Positions 8,318-17,826 are shown, counted from the first letter of the stretch. The stretch: DNA of 64,000 bases from Ectobacillus polymachus (GCF_048159605.1 NZ_JBLREB010000001.1:744001-808000), one strand, 5' to 3'. Made by a program: numbers and translations. The notes: generated by a model not told the origin, from the letters alone.

Positions 8318-8782
8318 CTATTCGATTGATAGTGTATTCCTCTGTTTTGGAATCTTTGGTGCGCGAATTGTTAAAATGCCATTTTCATATGTTGCTTTTG
8401 ATAATTTCTTATTAATGGAGTAAGGTAGTCGAAGGATACGGGATGATTCAGAAGTAGACCGTTCTCGTCGGTAATAGCTATTTACCTCTTGATCTTCTAT
8501 AGTAGTCAATTCATCTTTGATAGAGATACGGATATATTCTTCTTCCATTTCAATTTTAATCTGGTTTTTTTGTATGCCAGGAATTTCAGCCTCAATAATC
8601 AGTTCGTTCCCTACTTCATATAAATCAACCGGAAATGTAACGAGACGATTGCCTTTTTGAAAGAAATGATTCATATCTTCGATGAGTCCTCGCAGTGGTG
8701 TTTGCTCAAAAAATTCGTCAATTTGCTTTAGGTACCCTTTCATTTGCAAACGGGAATCGTTACTTTTTTTATCTTCGCTCAT
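8318..8782 (-). CDS. Hsp20 small heat-shock protein
   Basis: A 154-residue ATP-independent holdase chaperone. The alpha-crystallin domain spans about residues 50-145 and shows VGNELIIEAEIPGIQKNQI at its start and the C-terminal strand signature YENGILTIRAPK. ATG 8782 is chosen because GGGAGG lies 8 nt upstream; an in-frame start at 8815 has no ribosome site. It is divergent from asnB and faces the sigma gene tail to tail. A second Hsp20 gene lies at 11599. No CIRCE element is visible, so HrcA control is not indicated. Confidence 0.88.
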   Translation of the reverse strand: MSEDKKSNDSRLQMKGYLKQIDEFFEQTPLRGLIEDMNHFFQKGNRLVTFPVDLYEVGNELIIEAEIPGIQKNQIKIEMEEEYIRISIKDELTTIEDQEVNSYYRRERSTSESSRILRLPYSINKKLSKATYENGILTIRAPKIPKQRNTLSIE

Positions 8783-8964
8783 TATTCTAACCTCCCATGA
8801 ATTTACGGATGTCATATTCTATGATGAAATTGCCTACATGTGTTATATATATAGAAATTATCTTTTTTTACTTTTTCTCGCACGTTTTTCATTCTTGTGC
8901 TAGTATATATAAGGTCAATATAATAGTATAGAAAAAATGGATTCTATAGAAAGAAGGTAACAAT

Positions 8965-10869
8965 ATGTGTGGCTTTGTAGGGTGCTTATACGAAAAGCCT
9001 AGAGAACTTTCAGCTGAAGAAAAACAGCAGTTCGAGACGATGAATGCAGTTATTTTTCATCGCGGGCCTGATGATGAAGGATACTTTAGAGATGAGCATG
9101 TACAATTTGGATTTCGTCGTTTAAGTATTATTGATATTGCGGCGGGACATCAGCCGTTAACATATGAAAATGAACGTTACGTCATCATTTTTAATGGTGA
9201 AGTATATAATTATGTGGAATTACGGGAAATGTTGATTGAAAAAGGAGCTACGTTTGCTACTCAAACCGATACAGAAGTAATCGTGGCACTTTATGCTTAC
9301 ATGAAAGAAAAATGTGTGGATTATTTGCGAGGTATGTTTGCATTTATGATATGGGACCGTGAAGAGAAAAGACTTTTCGGCGCTCGCGACCATTTTGGTA
9401 TTAAACCAATGTTTGTTGCTCAAGATGAAGATGCGATATACTTCTCTTCTGAAAAGAAAAGTATATTACCTGTTTTGCAAAACAAAGGTGTAAATCCAAC
9501 TTCCCTTCAACATTATTTTACTTATCAATACGTGCCAGAACCTGATTCACTAACGGAAGATATTCGTAAGGTGGAACCTGGTCATTATTTTATTAAAGAA
9601 CCAGGAAAACCAATATCATTTCATACATATTGGAAGCCATATTTTAAAGCTTCTAATCAGCCAAAGGCAGAGTATATTCAAAAAATTCGTGACGTATTGT
9701 ATGATTCGGTGAAGGTACATATGCGAAGTGATGTTCCTGTTGGTTCATTTCTTTCTGGTGGAATCGATTCATCAATAGTCGTGTCAATCGCTAAAGAATT
9801 TAATCCAAACTTGCTTACATTTTCTGTTGGTTTTGAACGAGAAGGCTTTAGTGAAGTAGATGTAGCGAAAGAAACAGCAGACAAGCTAAATGTGAAAAAT
9901 TACAGTGTTACTGTTTCACCTGAAGAATATATGAAAGAATTTCCTCGAATTATGTGGCATATGGACGATCCATTAGCAGATCCAGCAGCTGTTCCATTGT
10001 ATTTTGTTGCGAAAGAAGCGCGTAAGCATGTTACAGTTGTTCTTTCTGGAGAAGGATCAGATGAACTGTTTGGCGGTTATAATATTTATCATGAGCCGAC
10101 ATCTTTAAAAATGTTTCAATATATACCGACTCCTGGTAAGCGGGTATTAAAAGCACTAAGCGGAGCATTGCATGAAGGATTTAAAGGAAAGAGCTTTCTT
10201 GAACGTGGATGTACGCCAATTGAGGAACGCTATTATGGTAACGCCAAAATCTTTACAGAAGATGAAAAAGCAAAATTAATGTTGAACTATAATAATCATA
10301 TCAACTATATGGATATTACGAAGCCATTATATGAAGAAATTCGATCCTATGATGATGTAAGCAAAATGCAATATATTGATATGTTCACGTGGTTACGCGG
10401 TGATATTCTTGTGAAGGCTGATAAGATGACAATGGCTCATTCATTGGAACTTCGGGTGCCATTTTTAGACAAAGAAGTATTTAATGTTGCGTCTACCATT
10501 CCAACTGAGCTTAAAATTGCAGATGGCACGACAAAGGCAATTTTAAGAGAGGCTGTACAAGGAATTGTTCCAGATCACGTCTTAAATCGTAAAAAACTTG
10601 GATTTCCTGTGCCAATTCGTCATTGGTTGAAAAATGAAATGCACGATTGGGCAGTGTCTATCATTAAAGAAAGCGGAACCGATTACTGCATTGATAAACA
10701 ATATGTACTAAATTTATTAGATGCACATTGTGCAGGAAAAGGCGACTATAGCCGTAAAATTTGGACTGTGTTATCATTCATGGTTTGGCACCAAATTTAC
10801 ATGGAAGATAAATATGATACGAATGTGTTTCAAGAGATAACAAAGCAGGCGTATTCCAACGTTCGATAA
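8965..10869 (+). CDS. asnB: Asparagine synthetase, glutamine-hydrolysing
   Basis: A 634-residue cytosolic enzyme making asparagine from aspartate, ATP and glutamine. The class II amidotransferase domain begins MCGFVGC, where Cys2 is the nucleophile after Met removal; FRRLSIIDI and FNGEVYNY are its glutaminase motifs. The synthetase domain has the ATP-pyrophosphatase loop S264-GGIDSS and GEGSDELFGGY. Length and C-terminus (RKKLGFPVPIRHWLK) fit AsnB of Bacillus (632 aa) better than AsnO or AsnH. AGAAGGT precedes ATG 8965. Single gene with a terminator behind. Confidence 0.95.
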   Translation: MCGFVGCLYEKPRELSAEEKQQFETMNAVIFHRGPDDEGYFRDEHVQFGFRRLSIIDIAAGHQPLTYENERYVIIFNGEVYNYVELREMLIEKGATFATQTDTEVIVALYAYMKEKCVDYLRGMFAFMIWDREEKRLFGARDHFGIKPMFVAQDEDAIYFSSEKKSILPVLQNKGVNPTSLQHYFTYQYVPEPDSLTEDIRKVEPGHYFIKEPGKPISFHTYWKPYFKASNQPKAEYIQKIRDVLYDSVKVHMRSDVPVGSFLSGGIDSSIVVSIAKEFNPNLLTFSVGFEREGFSEVDVAKETADKLNVKNYSVTVSPEEYMKEFPRIMWHMDDPLADPAAVPLYFVAKEARKHVTVVLSGEGSDELFGGYNIYHEPTSLKMFQYIPTPGKRVLKALSGALHEGFKGKSFLERGCTPIEERYYGNAKIFTEDEKAKLMLNYNNHINYMDITKPLYEEIRSYDDVSKMQYIDMFTWLRGDILVKADKMTMAHSLELRVPFLDKEVFNVASTIPTELKIADGTTKAILREAVQGIVPDHVLNRKKLGFPVPIRHWLKNEMHDWAVSIIKESGTDYCIDKQYVLNLLDAHCAGKGDYSRKIWTVLSFMVWHQIYMEDKYDTNVFQEITKQAYSNVR

Positions 10870-10904
10870 AAGGACAAGATACTAAGTAAAACATTATTGT
10901 TGTT

Positions 10905-10961
10905 AAAGGAAGAGGAATGTAAAAAAGGGAAAGGACTCTTTTTTCATACCTCTTCCTTTTT
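10905..10961 (+). terminator. Terminator after asnB
   Basis: AAAGGAAGAGG (10905-10915) pairs with CCTCTTCCTTT, then T5; the loop is long (about 33 nt). Confidence 0.7.
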
Positions 10962-11023
10962 GTATAATAGAGCGTATAGATTGATTTATAAATAATGAGG
11001 AAATTTGCAAATTGGAGGAATAT

Positions 11024-11497
11024 ATGTTTACGCTAGAGCCAATAACAAAATCAACCCTATATATTATCAAAGAAATTGTGAATAGTAATATGTATTACAA
11101 TGAATGTGAAAATGGAAGACCGATGAGAACGGATGATGAATTATCGGAAGAATTTAACTATGTCAATCCAGAGCGAAAGACCTACTTTATAAAAGCGGAT
11201 GATACCTATATCGGGTTAGTCGATTATTTAGAAAATAATGAGAAGGACGGATATCCTTGGCTAGGATTACTTATGATTCATGGGGATTATCATCATTTTG
11301 GCTACGGAACAAATGCGTATTATTTCATTGAAGAAATGCTGATAAAGCAAGGAAAGTCTAAACTACGATTAGGTATATTTAAGAATAACAATATAGCAAA
11401 ATCATTCTGGACAAAAATGGGGTATACATATTATGAAACGAAATGTTTGAATAAGGGAATTGTCGTAGATTGCTATGAAAAGGTATTGTTTTCGTAG
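11024..11497 (+). CDS. GNAT-family N-acetyltransferase
   Basis: A 157-residue GCN5-related acetyltransferase. The acetyl-CoA pyrophosphate loop is visible as HHFGYGTNAYYFIEEML (about residues 86-102), preceded by the strand WLGLLMIHGDY and followed by LRLGIFKNNNIAKSFWTKMGY, the canonical last motif in which the side chain acts near the thioester. ATG 11024 lies 6 nt after GGAGGAA; an in-frame TTG at 11012 overlaps that site. The acceptor is unknown. It stands between asnB and the second hsp20 as an independent gene. Confidence 0.85.
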   Translation: MFTLEPITKSTLYIIKEIVNSNMYYNECENGRPMRTDDELSEEFNYVNPERKTYFIKADDTYIGLVDYLENNEKDGYPWLGLLMIHGDYHHFGYGTNAYYFIEEMLIKQGKSKLRLGIFKNNNIAKSFWTKMGYTYYETKCLNKGIVVDCYEKVLFS

Positions 11498-11598
11498 AAG
11501 TTAGATAAGATATACTCTAGTTTGACCTTATTTGACCATAGGATTATACTAAAAATAGAAAGAGAAATCTTTCACAAATAACAAGGAGGAGACGTCAT

Positions 11599-12030
11599 AT
11601 GAAAAAATTTTTTCCTGAGTTGATGAATCGTCGCGATGGTTTCATGGATTTAGAGTCTTCTTTATGGAATATGTGGAATGGTGACTTTTTCAAGCCGCTA
11701 CTTAAAGCTTCATTTGCTACTGATATTGAAGAAAAAGAAGATGCTTATGTCGTGCACGCTGAACTGCCTGGCTTTTCTAAAGAAAAATTACTAGTAGACT
11801 ACCATGATGGCGTATTAACGATTCAGGCATCTCGTCAAAAAGAAGATACAAACCAAGCCGAAACATATATTCGTAATGAAAGATATAGTGGTACTTACAT
11901 GCGTCGCTTTTTTGTAGATGGAATCGATAAAGAACAAATAAAGGCTTCCTATGAGGATGGTATTCTTGAGGTTATCTTACCGAAAATAAATAAAGTAAAT
12001 GAACAACATAGAGTGATTGAAATTCAGTAA
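11599..12030 (+). CDS. Hsp20 small heat-shock protein (second copy)
   Basis: A 143-residue alpha-crystallin-type chaperone. The core domain spans about residues 38-135, with EDAYVVHAELPGFSKEKL at its start and the strand YEDGILEVILPKI at its end. It differs clearly from the Hsp20 at 8318-8782, so the two are paralogues and not a recent duplication. A strong site AAGGAGGAG precedes ATG 11599. Monocistronic with a terminator directly downstream. Bacillus YocM and the spore protein CotM share this fold; which role applies here is not evident. Confidence 0.88.
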   Translation: MKKFFPELMNRRDGFMDLESSLWNMWNGDFFKPLLKASFATDIEEKEDAYVVHAELPGFSKEKLLVDYHDGVLTIQASRQKEDTNQAETYIRNERYSGTYMRRFFVDGIDKEQIKASYEDGILEVILPKINKVNEQHRVIEIQ

Positions 12031-12054
12031 TAGCTTAAGGTGAAAATAGAGAAG

Positions 12055-12100
12055 GAGGTGCCAAGACAGGATTATTTTCCGATTTAGGCACCTCTTTTTT
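12055..12100 (+). terminator. Terminator after the second hsp20
   Basis: GAGGTGCC (12055-12062) pairs with GGCACCTC (12087-12094), then T6. The loop is 24 nt. Confidence 0.75.
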
Positions 12101-12162
12101 AATAAGGTACAATATTTCTTAACTATGTTCAGTTCGTAATTGATTATTTAAGAGGAGAAAAC

Positions 12163-12723
12163 ATGATAATGATAAAATTGCTGTTTAGTTTCCTAGCTGT
12201 CCCAATCATCTACGTTATGCTTGCAACGTATCTTATCGTCTCGGCAGCTACTAAAATACCGAAGGGACAAGCAGAATATTTACTTGTTTTAGGAGCGAGG
12301 GTGTTCAAAGAAGGCATTTCGTTATCGTTAAAAGCAAGACTTGACACTGCTCTTTCCTATCTAAGAGAACACCCCGAAACAAAGGTAATTGTTTCGGGAG
12401 GCAGGGGTAAAGATGAACCTATTGAAGAGGCAATGGCTATGCAGCAATATCTTCTCGAAAACGGTGTTTTTCATGATCGTATTCTTGTAGAAGATCGTTC
12501 AACAAGCACGTATGAGAATATCTTATTCTCAATGCAAGCATTCCAATTGTCAAATGTGATAATTGTAACAAATGATTATCATATGTACCGTTCTAAATGG
12601 ATTGCTAATGACCTGGGTTTACATGCATACGGATTAGCTGCTCCCACTCCTAAAAAAGCAATCATGAAATCCTACATGAGAGAATATGCTGCCATCCTCC
12701 ATACGTGGCTTACACACTATTAG
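12163..12723 (+). CDS. YdcF family protein (DUF218)
   Basis: A 186-residue protein with one N-terminal membrane helix (about residues 5-25) and a DUF218 domain. Family motifs are YLLVLGARVFKEG, SLKARLDTAL, KVIVSGGRGKDEP and VIIVTNDYHMYRS. DUF218 members include SanA and YdcF; YdcF binds S-adenosylmethionine and some members affect envelope barrier function or vancomycin resistance. A precise reaction is unknown. GGAG precedes ATG 12163; ATG 12169 is also possible. Monocistronic. Confidence 0.82.
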   Translation: MIMIKLLFSFLAVPIIYVMLATYLIVSAATKIPKGQAEYLLVLGARVFKEGISLSLKARLDTALSYLREHPETKVIVSGGRGKDEPIEEAMAMQQYLLENGVFHDRILVEDRSTSTYENILFSMQAFQLSNVIIVTNDYHMYRSKWIANDLGLHAYGLAAPTPKKAIMKSYMREYAAILHTWLTHY

Positions 12724-12883
12724 TATATATTTTTAAAAACGTTGGAACGTAAACGGAGATTTCGTGCGATTATAACGTTTGAAACGTATTAAATTTTTTT
12801 AGTAAGGAAAGAATGGACACGTTGTCGAATAGAATATACTATCTTGCTAGTCATGAAAATTCAAATGTAAGGAAGTGTTGGAC

Positions 12884-13153
12884 ATGGAAGAACAAGAACA
12901 GTTACAACGTATTTATTGCATAGCGCAGGATATTTTAATAATGCTTCGTAACGAATCTTTTGTAAATCGAGATCCTCACATTCGTGATTCAATCGAGTAT
13001 CTTGCGAGCACAGTTGGAGCACTTTCTACCATTGCACTTAATAAAGATCCAAACTCAAACGATACATTACAATACTCCATTACGAAAATGCGTATTGCAC
13101 GAAACATTGTTGAACGTGAAAAGCAAGCTAACGCCAAGAAGCAATGTGTATAA
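12884..13153 (+). CDS. Hypothetical protein, 89 aa
   Basis: A short soluble, mostly helical protein (MEEQEQLQRIYCIAQDILIM then a second amphipathic helix with IEYLASTVGALSTIAL and a basic C-terminus). I do not recognise a domain; it may be a lineage-specific Bacillus protein. ATG 12884 follows AAGGA by 10 nt. An intrinsic terminator comes right after it, which supports it as a real single gene. Confidence 0.7.
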   Translation: MEEQEQLQRIYCIAQDILIMLRNESFVNRDPHIRDSIEYLASTVGALSTIALNKDPNSNDTLQYSITKMRIARNIVEREKQANAKKQCV

Positions 13154-13161
13154 TCTCCTTT

Positions 13162-13209
13162 AAAAAGGAATTGCAAAAGAGAGTACTCTCATTTGTAATT
13201 CCTTTTTTC
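13162..13209 (+). terminator. Terminator after the 89-aa gene
   Basis: AAAAGGAATTGCAAA pairs with TTTGTAATTCCTTTT (one G-T pair), then T tract. Confidence 0.8.
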
Positions 13210-13266
13210 TATTCTGTTAAGATTTAGCATAAGTATATAAAAGTAATGCTAAAGGAGGCGAAAGGT

Positions 13267-15063
13267 GTGAATTTACGGCGTGCTCTTCATCCTTCGCAAA
13301 TCAAACGGTTGCATCATTTGATGTTCGTCGGTAAATATGTAAAACACGATCTGACTTCCTTTTATATACAATGTCTATCTCCTATTCCATCTTTCCTAAA
13401 GGAAATGTATACGACCTTACCTTCTGTCTTTTCTGGAATACTTTCCAATCAACATAATGAATCCTTCTTTACAAACACAACCGAAGCGGAACGTCAACAA
13501 ATGCTTATTTTATTTCGTTTACGCTACAATAATCATCGGCTGCATGCTCAAATTATCCAATCACAAAAACAAGAATTAGCAAGCTCATATTGTATTATTC
13601 CTTCACCATTACTACAAAAGGGACAGACAAGAGAAGTGTTAGATCGGAAGTTAGCAAATGGATACTCCTCTTTTATGCTACCGAAATATACTAGTGATTT
13701 CGATATGCCCGAGCTACTTATTAAAGATGGCCGGCTATATGGAAATATTGATTTAAAGCCATCGATAAGTGGAACGATGTTTGTAGAGCAAACAAAGGAA
13801 GGGCTCTATCTTGATATAGAAGATTGGAACTCTTATGTGGAAATGCAAGTAGATGAACAGCTTTACTTTGTTTCATCGGATACATTTCGCTTGTTACAAA
13901 AACAATTACGAGATTTAGGGAAAAATGTTGTTTATAAAGAAGATGATCGTGTAAAAAACAACCATGTGAATGAACGAGAGTTACAATTTTTACACAATGT
14001 GAAACAGCTTGCACTTGAGAAAGAACTCTTTATTGATGAGCTAGATATTTATAATTTTCACATTTGTTTAAAAACGAGTCCAATTACCATTGTGGGTGGT
14101 ATTCCGGGAATTGGAAAATCGAAACTTGCTCAAGTGTATGGGGAGGCGCTGGGACTTAGGTTTGGAAAGGATTTTCTTCTTGTTCCAATTTCAACTAGTG
14201 TACAGGAACCCCAAGATCTGCTAGGCTACCTACATCCAAATGGTACCTATATGGAAAGTGAATTTGGTATTATTTCTACTCTTATAGAGGCTGCTGCTCA
14301 TCCTGAACGGCTATTTATGATTGTGTTTGATGAAATGAATATTTCTATTATTGAGCATTGGTTTACTACTTTTTTATCCGTTCTTGAATTAGATGAGGAG
14401 AAACGGATATTGAAGCTTTATGATGCAAGGGAAGAGGATACGCGTGTGCCGTCATCCGTTAAGCTTGGTCGAAATCTCATATTTGTAGGAACAGTGAATT
14501 TTGACGAAACAACAAAGGAATTGTCTGACCGTCTACTAGACAGAGTGAATATTTTACAGTTAAAGAAGCTATCATTTCGTGAGTCATTCCTACTGAAGAA
14601 GAGCAAGAAACATATATGTAACATAGTTTCTACCAATGAATATAGAGGGGAATGGAATCAACATCGATCTATTACCACCGTTTTTTCTGAAGAAGAACTC
14701 GAACTTTTTGATCGGTTACATCTAGCTTTTCAGAAAGTAGATCGTTCAAAAGGAGTATCATTTCGAACCGTTGCCGCTATTGCTTCCTATATAACAAACA
14801 TTCCAACAGATGAAGATCTTCTTCCAGTTCTAAGTAGAGAAGAGGCACTAGATATACAATTATCACAACGGATTCTCCCCAAAATAAGAGGGATTGATGC
14901 TGTTGTAGGGCCTCTTGTTGATCAAGATAATCATAGCCCAACATCGCTGCTGGCTATTCTCCAATCTCCGTTTGCGCAAGAAGTATCTTCATTTGCTAAT
15001 AGCATTGGTTATTTAAAACAAAAAGCAAAAGAGCTGGAGCTGTACGGTTATGTTAAATCATGA
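13267..15063 (+). CDS. McrB-like AAA+ ATPase/GTPase of a restriction-like pair
   Basis: A 598-residue protein. The first ~260 residues match no domain I know and may bind the target. The second half is a McrB/MoxR-type AAA+ module: Walker A GIPGIGKS at about 278-285, Walker B FMIVFDEMN with D355/E356, then IFVGTVNFDETTKELSDRLLDRV, the sensor and arginine-finger region, and a helical lid. In McrBC systems the AAA+ ring uses nucleotide energy to translocate or activate a nuclease partner. GTG 13267 is preferred: AAAGGAGG lies 8 nt upstream, and the earlier ATG 13246 overlaps it. It overlaps the next gene by 14 nt, implying coupled translation. Confidence 0.8.
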   Translation: MNLRRALHPSQIKRLHHLMFVGKYVKHDLTSFYIQCLSPIPSFLKEMYTTLPSVFSGILSNQHNESFFTNTTEAERQQMLILFRLRYNNHRLHAQIIQSQKQELASSYCIIPSPLLQKGQTREVLDRKLANGYSSFMLPKYTSDFDMPELLIKDGRLYGNIDLKPSISGTMFVEQTKEGLYLDIEDWNSYVEMQVDEQLYFVSSDTFRLLQKQLRDLGKNVVYKEDDRVKNNHVNERELQFLHNVKQLALEKELFIDELDIYNFHICLKTSPITIVGGIPGIGKSKLAQVYGEALGLRFGKDFLLVPISTSVQEPQDLLGYLHPNGTYMESEFGIISTLIEAAAHPERLFMIVFDEMNISIIEHWFTTFLSVLELDEEKRILKLYDAREEDTRVPSSVKLGRNLIFVGTVNFDETTKELSDRLLDRVNILQLKKLSFRESFLLKKSKKHICNIVSTNEYRGEWNQHRSITTVFSEEELELFDRLHLAFQKVDRSKGVSFRTVAAIASYITNIPTDEDLLPVLSREEALDIQLSQRILPKIRGIDAVVGPLVDQDNHSPTSLLAILQSPFAQEVSSFANSIGYLKQKAKELELYGYVKS

Positions 15064-16894
15064 GTATTGTACAGAAATTGTAGAAGATAGGAAGGTTTTG
15101 CCGTTTCAATTGCAAATTCTAGTAGGAGGAGTTGAACGAGCGGAAGTCGTTCCATTGCGAAAGGTTACCCAATCTATTTCTCAGATTATGCACTGTATAT
15201 ACGATATTCAGGAGTTAAAGCCGTTACGTCTCGTTATTCACACATCATGTGATGCCAAGGTAACGTTTGTTTGGAATAAAGTAAATGATGGAAAAAAACA
15301 AGGAATGGATCTTCGTTATCATGTAAGTGCAAAGCAAAAGATGGTGCTATTATATGAGCATGGCAAGACGGAATATATATATCCATGGAGATGTGGACTG
15401 TATCATTTTGAAATCATATATGATGAAGAGGTATACTTAGGAGCCATTCGAATTGTACCGAAAAATTTTAACGATGAGCAGCTAACACTGATTCAAAATA
15501 CAGTACAATCATTATGTAGAACGCTATTACTAGATCGGGGTTATTACAAGAAAACATTTCGCATATTCACAGATTTAGAAGATTCTTCTTACATGAATTC
15601 GATCCGTCTCCTTTTGAAAAAAATTCCACAAATTAAACAGCAAATTATTTACTTAGAAAAAATAAATAGTTATATACCAATCTATGAGTATAATCATACA
15701 TTTCGTAAACCTACTTCAAAAACAATTCGAAAAAATGAACGAAGGTGTCCTACATCTACACAAAAACAGTGGAATCGTAAATTTAGATTGAAACCAAGCG
15801 ATGCTCATCAATATGTAAAATATAAATTGGTTTCTTTTTTAGCACGTCTTCAAACTATGATTCTATTTATAGAGGAGTCCATTGTAAAGCTTGAACATGA
15901 AGTGAATGTAGGTATTAATGAAAACAGAGCAATAAAGACAATCATGCAATCAATTGAAAAGAATGGATCTGTAACAGATAGAGAAAAACATAAATATAAA
16001 AATTTATACTTAGTAAAGGATATGGAAATGAAGAAAGCTAGTGTTACCTTACAAGAATTTAAAATTCTTCATAGCCTTGTAATAGAGTTTTTTTCTTATA
16101 TGTTAGACCGACTGCACCAACCATTTTGGAACAATATGAAAATCGTCCAATCATATTCCTCGTTGCCATTTCCATTTCGTCAATGTATTCAGCTGCTTGA
16201 ATTAAATGATCTGTACGAATCAGAACGAATGCCTAGCTATTTGTTTGTCTATAAACCAACTTATGTCATTTATGAATATTATGTATATGTATCGCTGCTC
16301 TTCCTTCTTCAAGAAATAGGGTTTGTTGCATTAACGCCAGTTCTCAAGCAAATCCAATCGTATTTTTATATAGATGGACTTCAAGACGGAACAACAGTTG
16401 AGCTTTATAAAAATGAAAAGATGGTAAAAGTCGTATACAATGAATTAATTGAAACGCATCCGTTAATTGCACTTGAAAAAAATAGTAATTTTTATAACGG
16501 AGAAGATACGAAAAAACCAGATATACGTGTGGATTATTATGAACGGCAAGGAGCAAGATGGCAGTATCGCTCATCTATTATTATTGAAGTGAAGTATAGT
16601 CCGATGTACAACATTTTTCAACCGGTTGGAAATACAAAGGCAACAGAGCAAATGTATAAATATTGGTCTATTAAATATGTAGAGGAAAAAGAGGGTAAGC
16701 GATTTTACCAAAGAAGAGCTATATATGAAGTTGTTTGTGTATATCCTGGTAGTCAAGTTCATCCTAAAAAGGTGGAAAGTGGATGTGGGGTGTTTATTCA
16801 ATTTTATCCATATAAAACAAAGAATGATGAAATTCATGTAAAGGGTAAGGCTGAAATGATGGAGCTGTTCTCTGAATGGTTAGATAAGTTTTAG
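15050..16894 (+). CDS. DUF2357 / PD-(D/E)XK nuclease (McrC-like partner)
   Basis: A 614-residue protein, second gene of the pair. The N-terminal half resembles DUF2357 (YPWRCGLYHFEIIYDEEVYLG and the following region), a domain linked to McrC-type proteins. The C-terminal ~150 residues hold a PD-(D/E)XK nuclease: D491 in KPDIRVDYY and E513/K515 in IIIEVKYSP, followed by a helix with TEQMYKYWSI. Such nucleases are activated by the adjacent AAA+ protein. The start overlaps the end of the ATPase gene, so both should be made in fixed ratio. Type IV restriction or RNA-targeting defence is likely but is inference. Confidence 0.78.
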   Translation: MLNHEYCTEIVEDRKVLPFQLQILVGGVERAEVVPLRKVTQSISQIMHCIYDIQELKPLRLVIHTSCDAKVTFVWNKVNDGKKQGMDLRYHVSAKQKMVLLYEHGKTEYIYPWRCGLYHFEIIYDEEVYLGAIRIVPKNFNDEQLTLIQNTVQSLCRTLLLDRGYYKKTFRIFTDLEDSSYMNSIRLLLKKIPQIKQQIIYLEKINSYIPIYEYNHTFRKPTSKTIRKNERRCPTSTQKQWNRKFRLKPSDAHQYVKYKLVSFLARLQTMILFIEESIVKLEHEVNVGINENRAIKTIMQSIEKNGSVTDREKHKYKNLYLVKDMEMKKASVTLQEFKILHSLVIEFFSYMLDRLHQPFWNNMKIVQSYSSLPFPFRQCIQLLELNDLYESERMPSYLFVYKPTYVIYEYYVYVSLLFLLQEIGFVALTPVLKQIQSYFYIDGLQDGTTVELYKNEKMVKVVYNELIETHPLIALEKNSNFYNGEDTKKPDIRVDYYERQGARWQYRSSIIIEVKYSPMYNIFQPVGNTKATEQMYKYWSIKYVEEKEGKRFYQRRAIYEVVCVYPGSQVHPKKVESGCGVFIQFYPYKTKNDEIHVKGKAEMMELFSEWLDKF

Positions 16895-16991
16895 TTGCAT
16901 CTTTACAGGGATACGAATATAGTTAAAGAGATGAAAACGCTATCAAACCAAATATAAATAGATTGGTCAATCGATAGAAAGGTGGAGAATT

Positions 16992-17597
16992 ATGTTTCAT
17001 CGAGTTCAGACGAAAGAGGAGCATTTCGTTTTTGAACAGTTTTGGGGTGACTTTTGTGAAGAAAGAAAAATACAATTTATTGAGCGAAATTTACAGCCTG
17101 AACGATTTTTACTAATAGGCGCTGAAAATAGATATATAGGTACAGTTGAATGTGCAAAGTATGAACATCCACATGAGTCTAATTCTGAGTATTTCTATCC
17201 TTTTTCTACTCATCCTACTATTATAAAAGAGCGTAAATGGAAGCGAATCTACGAGATTGGAAAATTCTCGATTGAACGACAATTTCGTGGTCAGGGTTAT
17301 TTTAAGCGACTCGTAGTTATTTTATTTATCCATGCACTAGAGACGAAAGCAACGGCATATATAACGGTTGTGACGAAAAGAATGTATATGTATTTACGTT
17401 TTTTAGGATTTCAGATGCATACGCTTGATAAGGAGTTTAAAATTAACGAATTCGTGATTGGTGTACCAATTATGATTGATGCCTATGAAGGAATAAAGCA
17501 TTTGTATTCTATTAAAGAAATTCGAGATGTAATCAAGATGAATGCTCATGCTATGCAGTTATTGCGTGGTAACGATAATAAAGTTATGTTAACTTAA
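16992..17597 (+). CDS. GNAT-like acyltransferase
   Basis: A 201-residue protein with a GNAT-type core: strand IYEIGKFSIERQFRGQGYFKR carries the RxxGxG/A-like acyl-CoA loop (FRGQGYFKRL), followed by helix LVVILFIHALETKATAYI and the strand TVVTKRMYMYLRFLGF. The arrangement with a long N-terminal segment recalls N-acyl amino acid / homoserine-lactone-like synthases, but that is only a resemblance. GGTGGAG precedes ATG 16992. It starts 97 nt after the nuclease gene with no terminator between, so it may be a third gene of that operon, and it ends just before bcr1 copy B. Confidence 0.65.
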   Translation: MFHRVQTKEEHFVFEQFWGDFCEERKIQFIERNLQPERFLLIGAENRYIGTVECAKYEHPHESNSEYFYPFSTHPTIIKERKWKRIYEIGKFSIERQFRGQGYFKRLVVILFIHALETKATAYITVVTKRMYMYLRFLGFQMHTLDKEFKINEFVIGVPIMIDAYEGIKHLYSIKEIRDVIKMNAHAMQLLRGNDNKVMLT

Positions 17598-17613
17598 TGC
17601 TGTATGAAGAAGA

Positions 17614-17770
17614 TAAAGTGAAACTTCCCTCGGTGGGGGTTTTCTCTCATCCCTCACCGAGGGTTAGTTGAACCAATCGGACTTTTACGGGCAGTTGTCC
17701 CCCACTTGGTCTTCTCCGATTTCTCTAAGCCTTGAAGTGGGGGTCTTACTGCCCGTTAAAGCGGGATAAA
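17614..17770 (-). repeat. bcr1-type repeat, copy B (inverted)
   Basis: A 147-bp copy (17619-17765) flanked by ATAAA on both sides (TTTAT on the other strand). It is inverted relative to copy A at 6614-6771 and differs by a cluster of changes at GGCTAAG versus GACCAAG, one G/A change in the CCCTCGGTG block and one missing A in an A4 run. The two copies bracket about 11 kb. Confidence 0.9.
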
Positions 17771-17820
17771 GAGATGATAGAAAAGGATTCTAGCATTCTT
17801 TTCTATCATCTCCTTTTTTT
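17771..17820 (-). terminator. Bidirectional terminator before racA
   Basis: A perfect 15-bp stem (GAGATGATAGAAAAG with CTTTTCTATCATCTC), T7 on the plus strand, lying between convergent genes. It is directly abutted to bcr1 copy B. Confidence 0.8.
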
Positions 17821-17826
17821 CTATAT

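Noticed and set aside
8782..8964. CIRCE or CtsR operator for hsp20
   Set aside because: No 9-bp inverted repeat of CIRCE type nor the CtsR heptad repeats were found in the divergent region.
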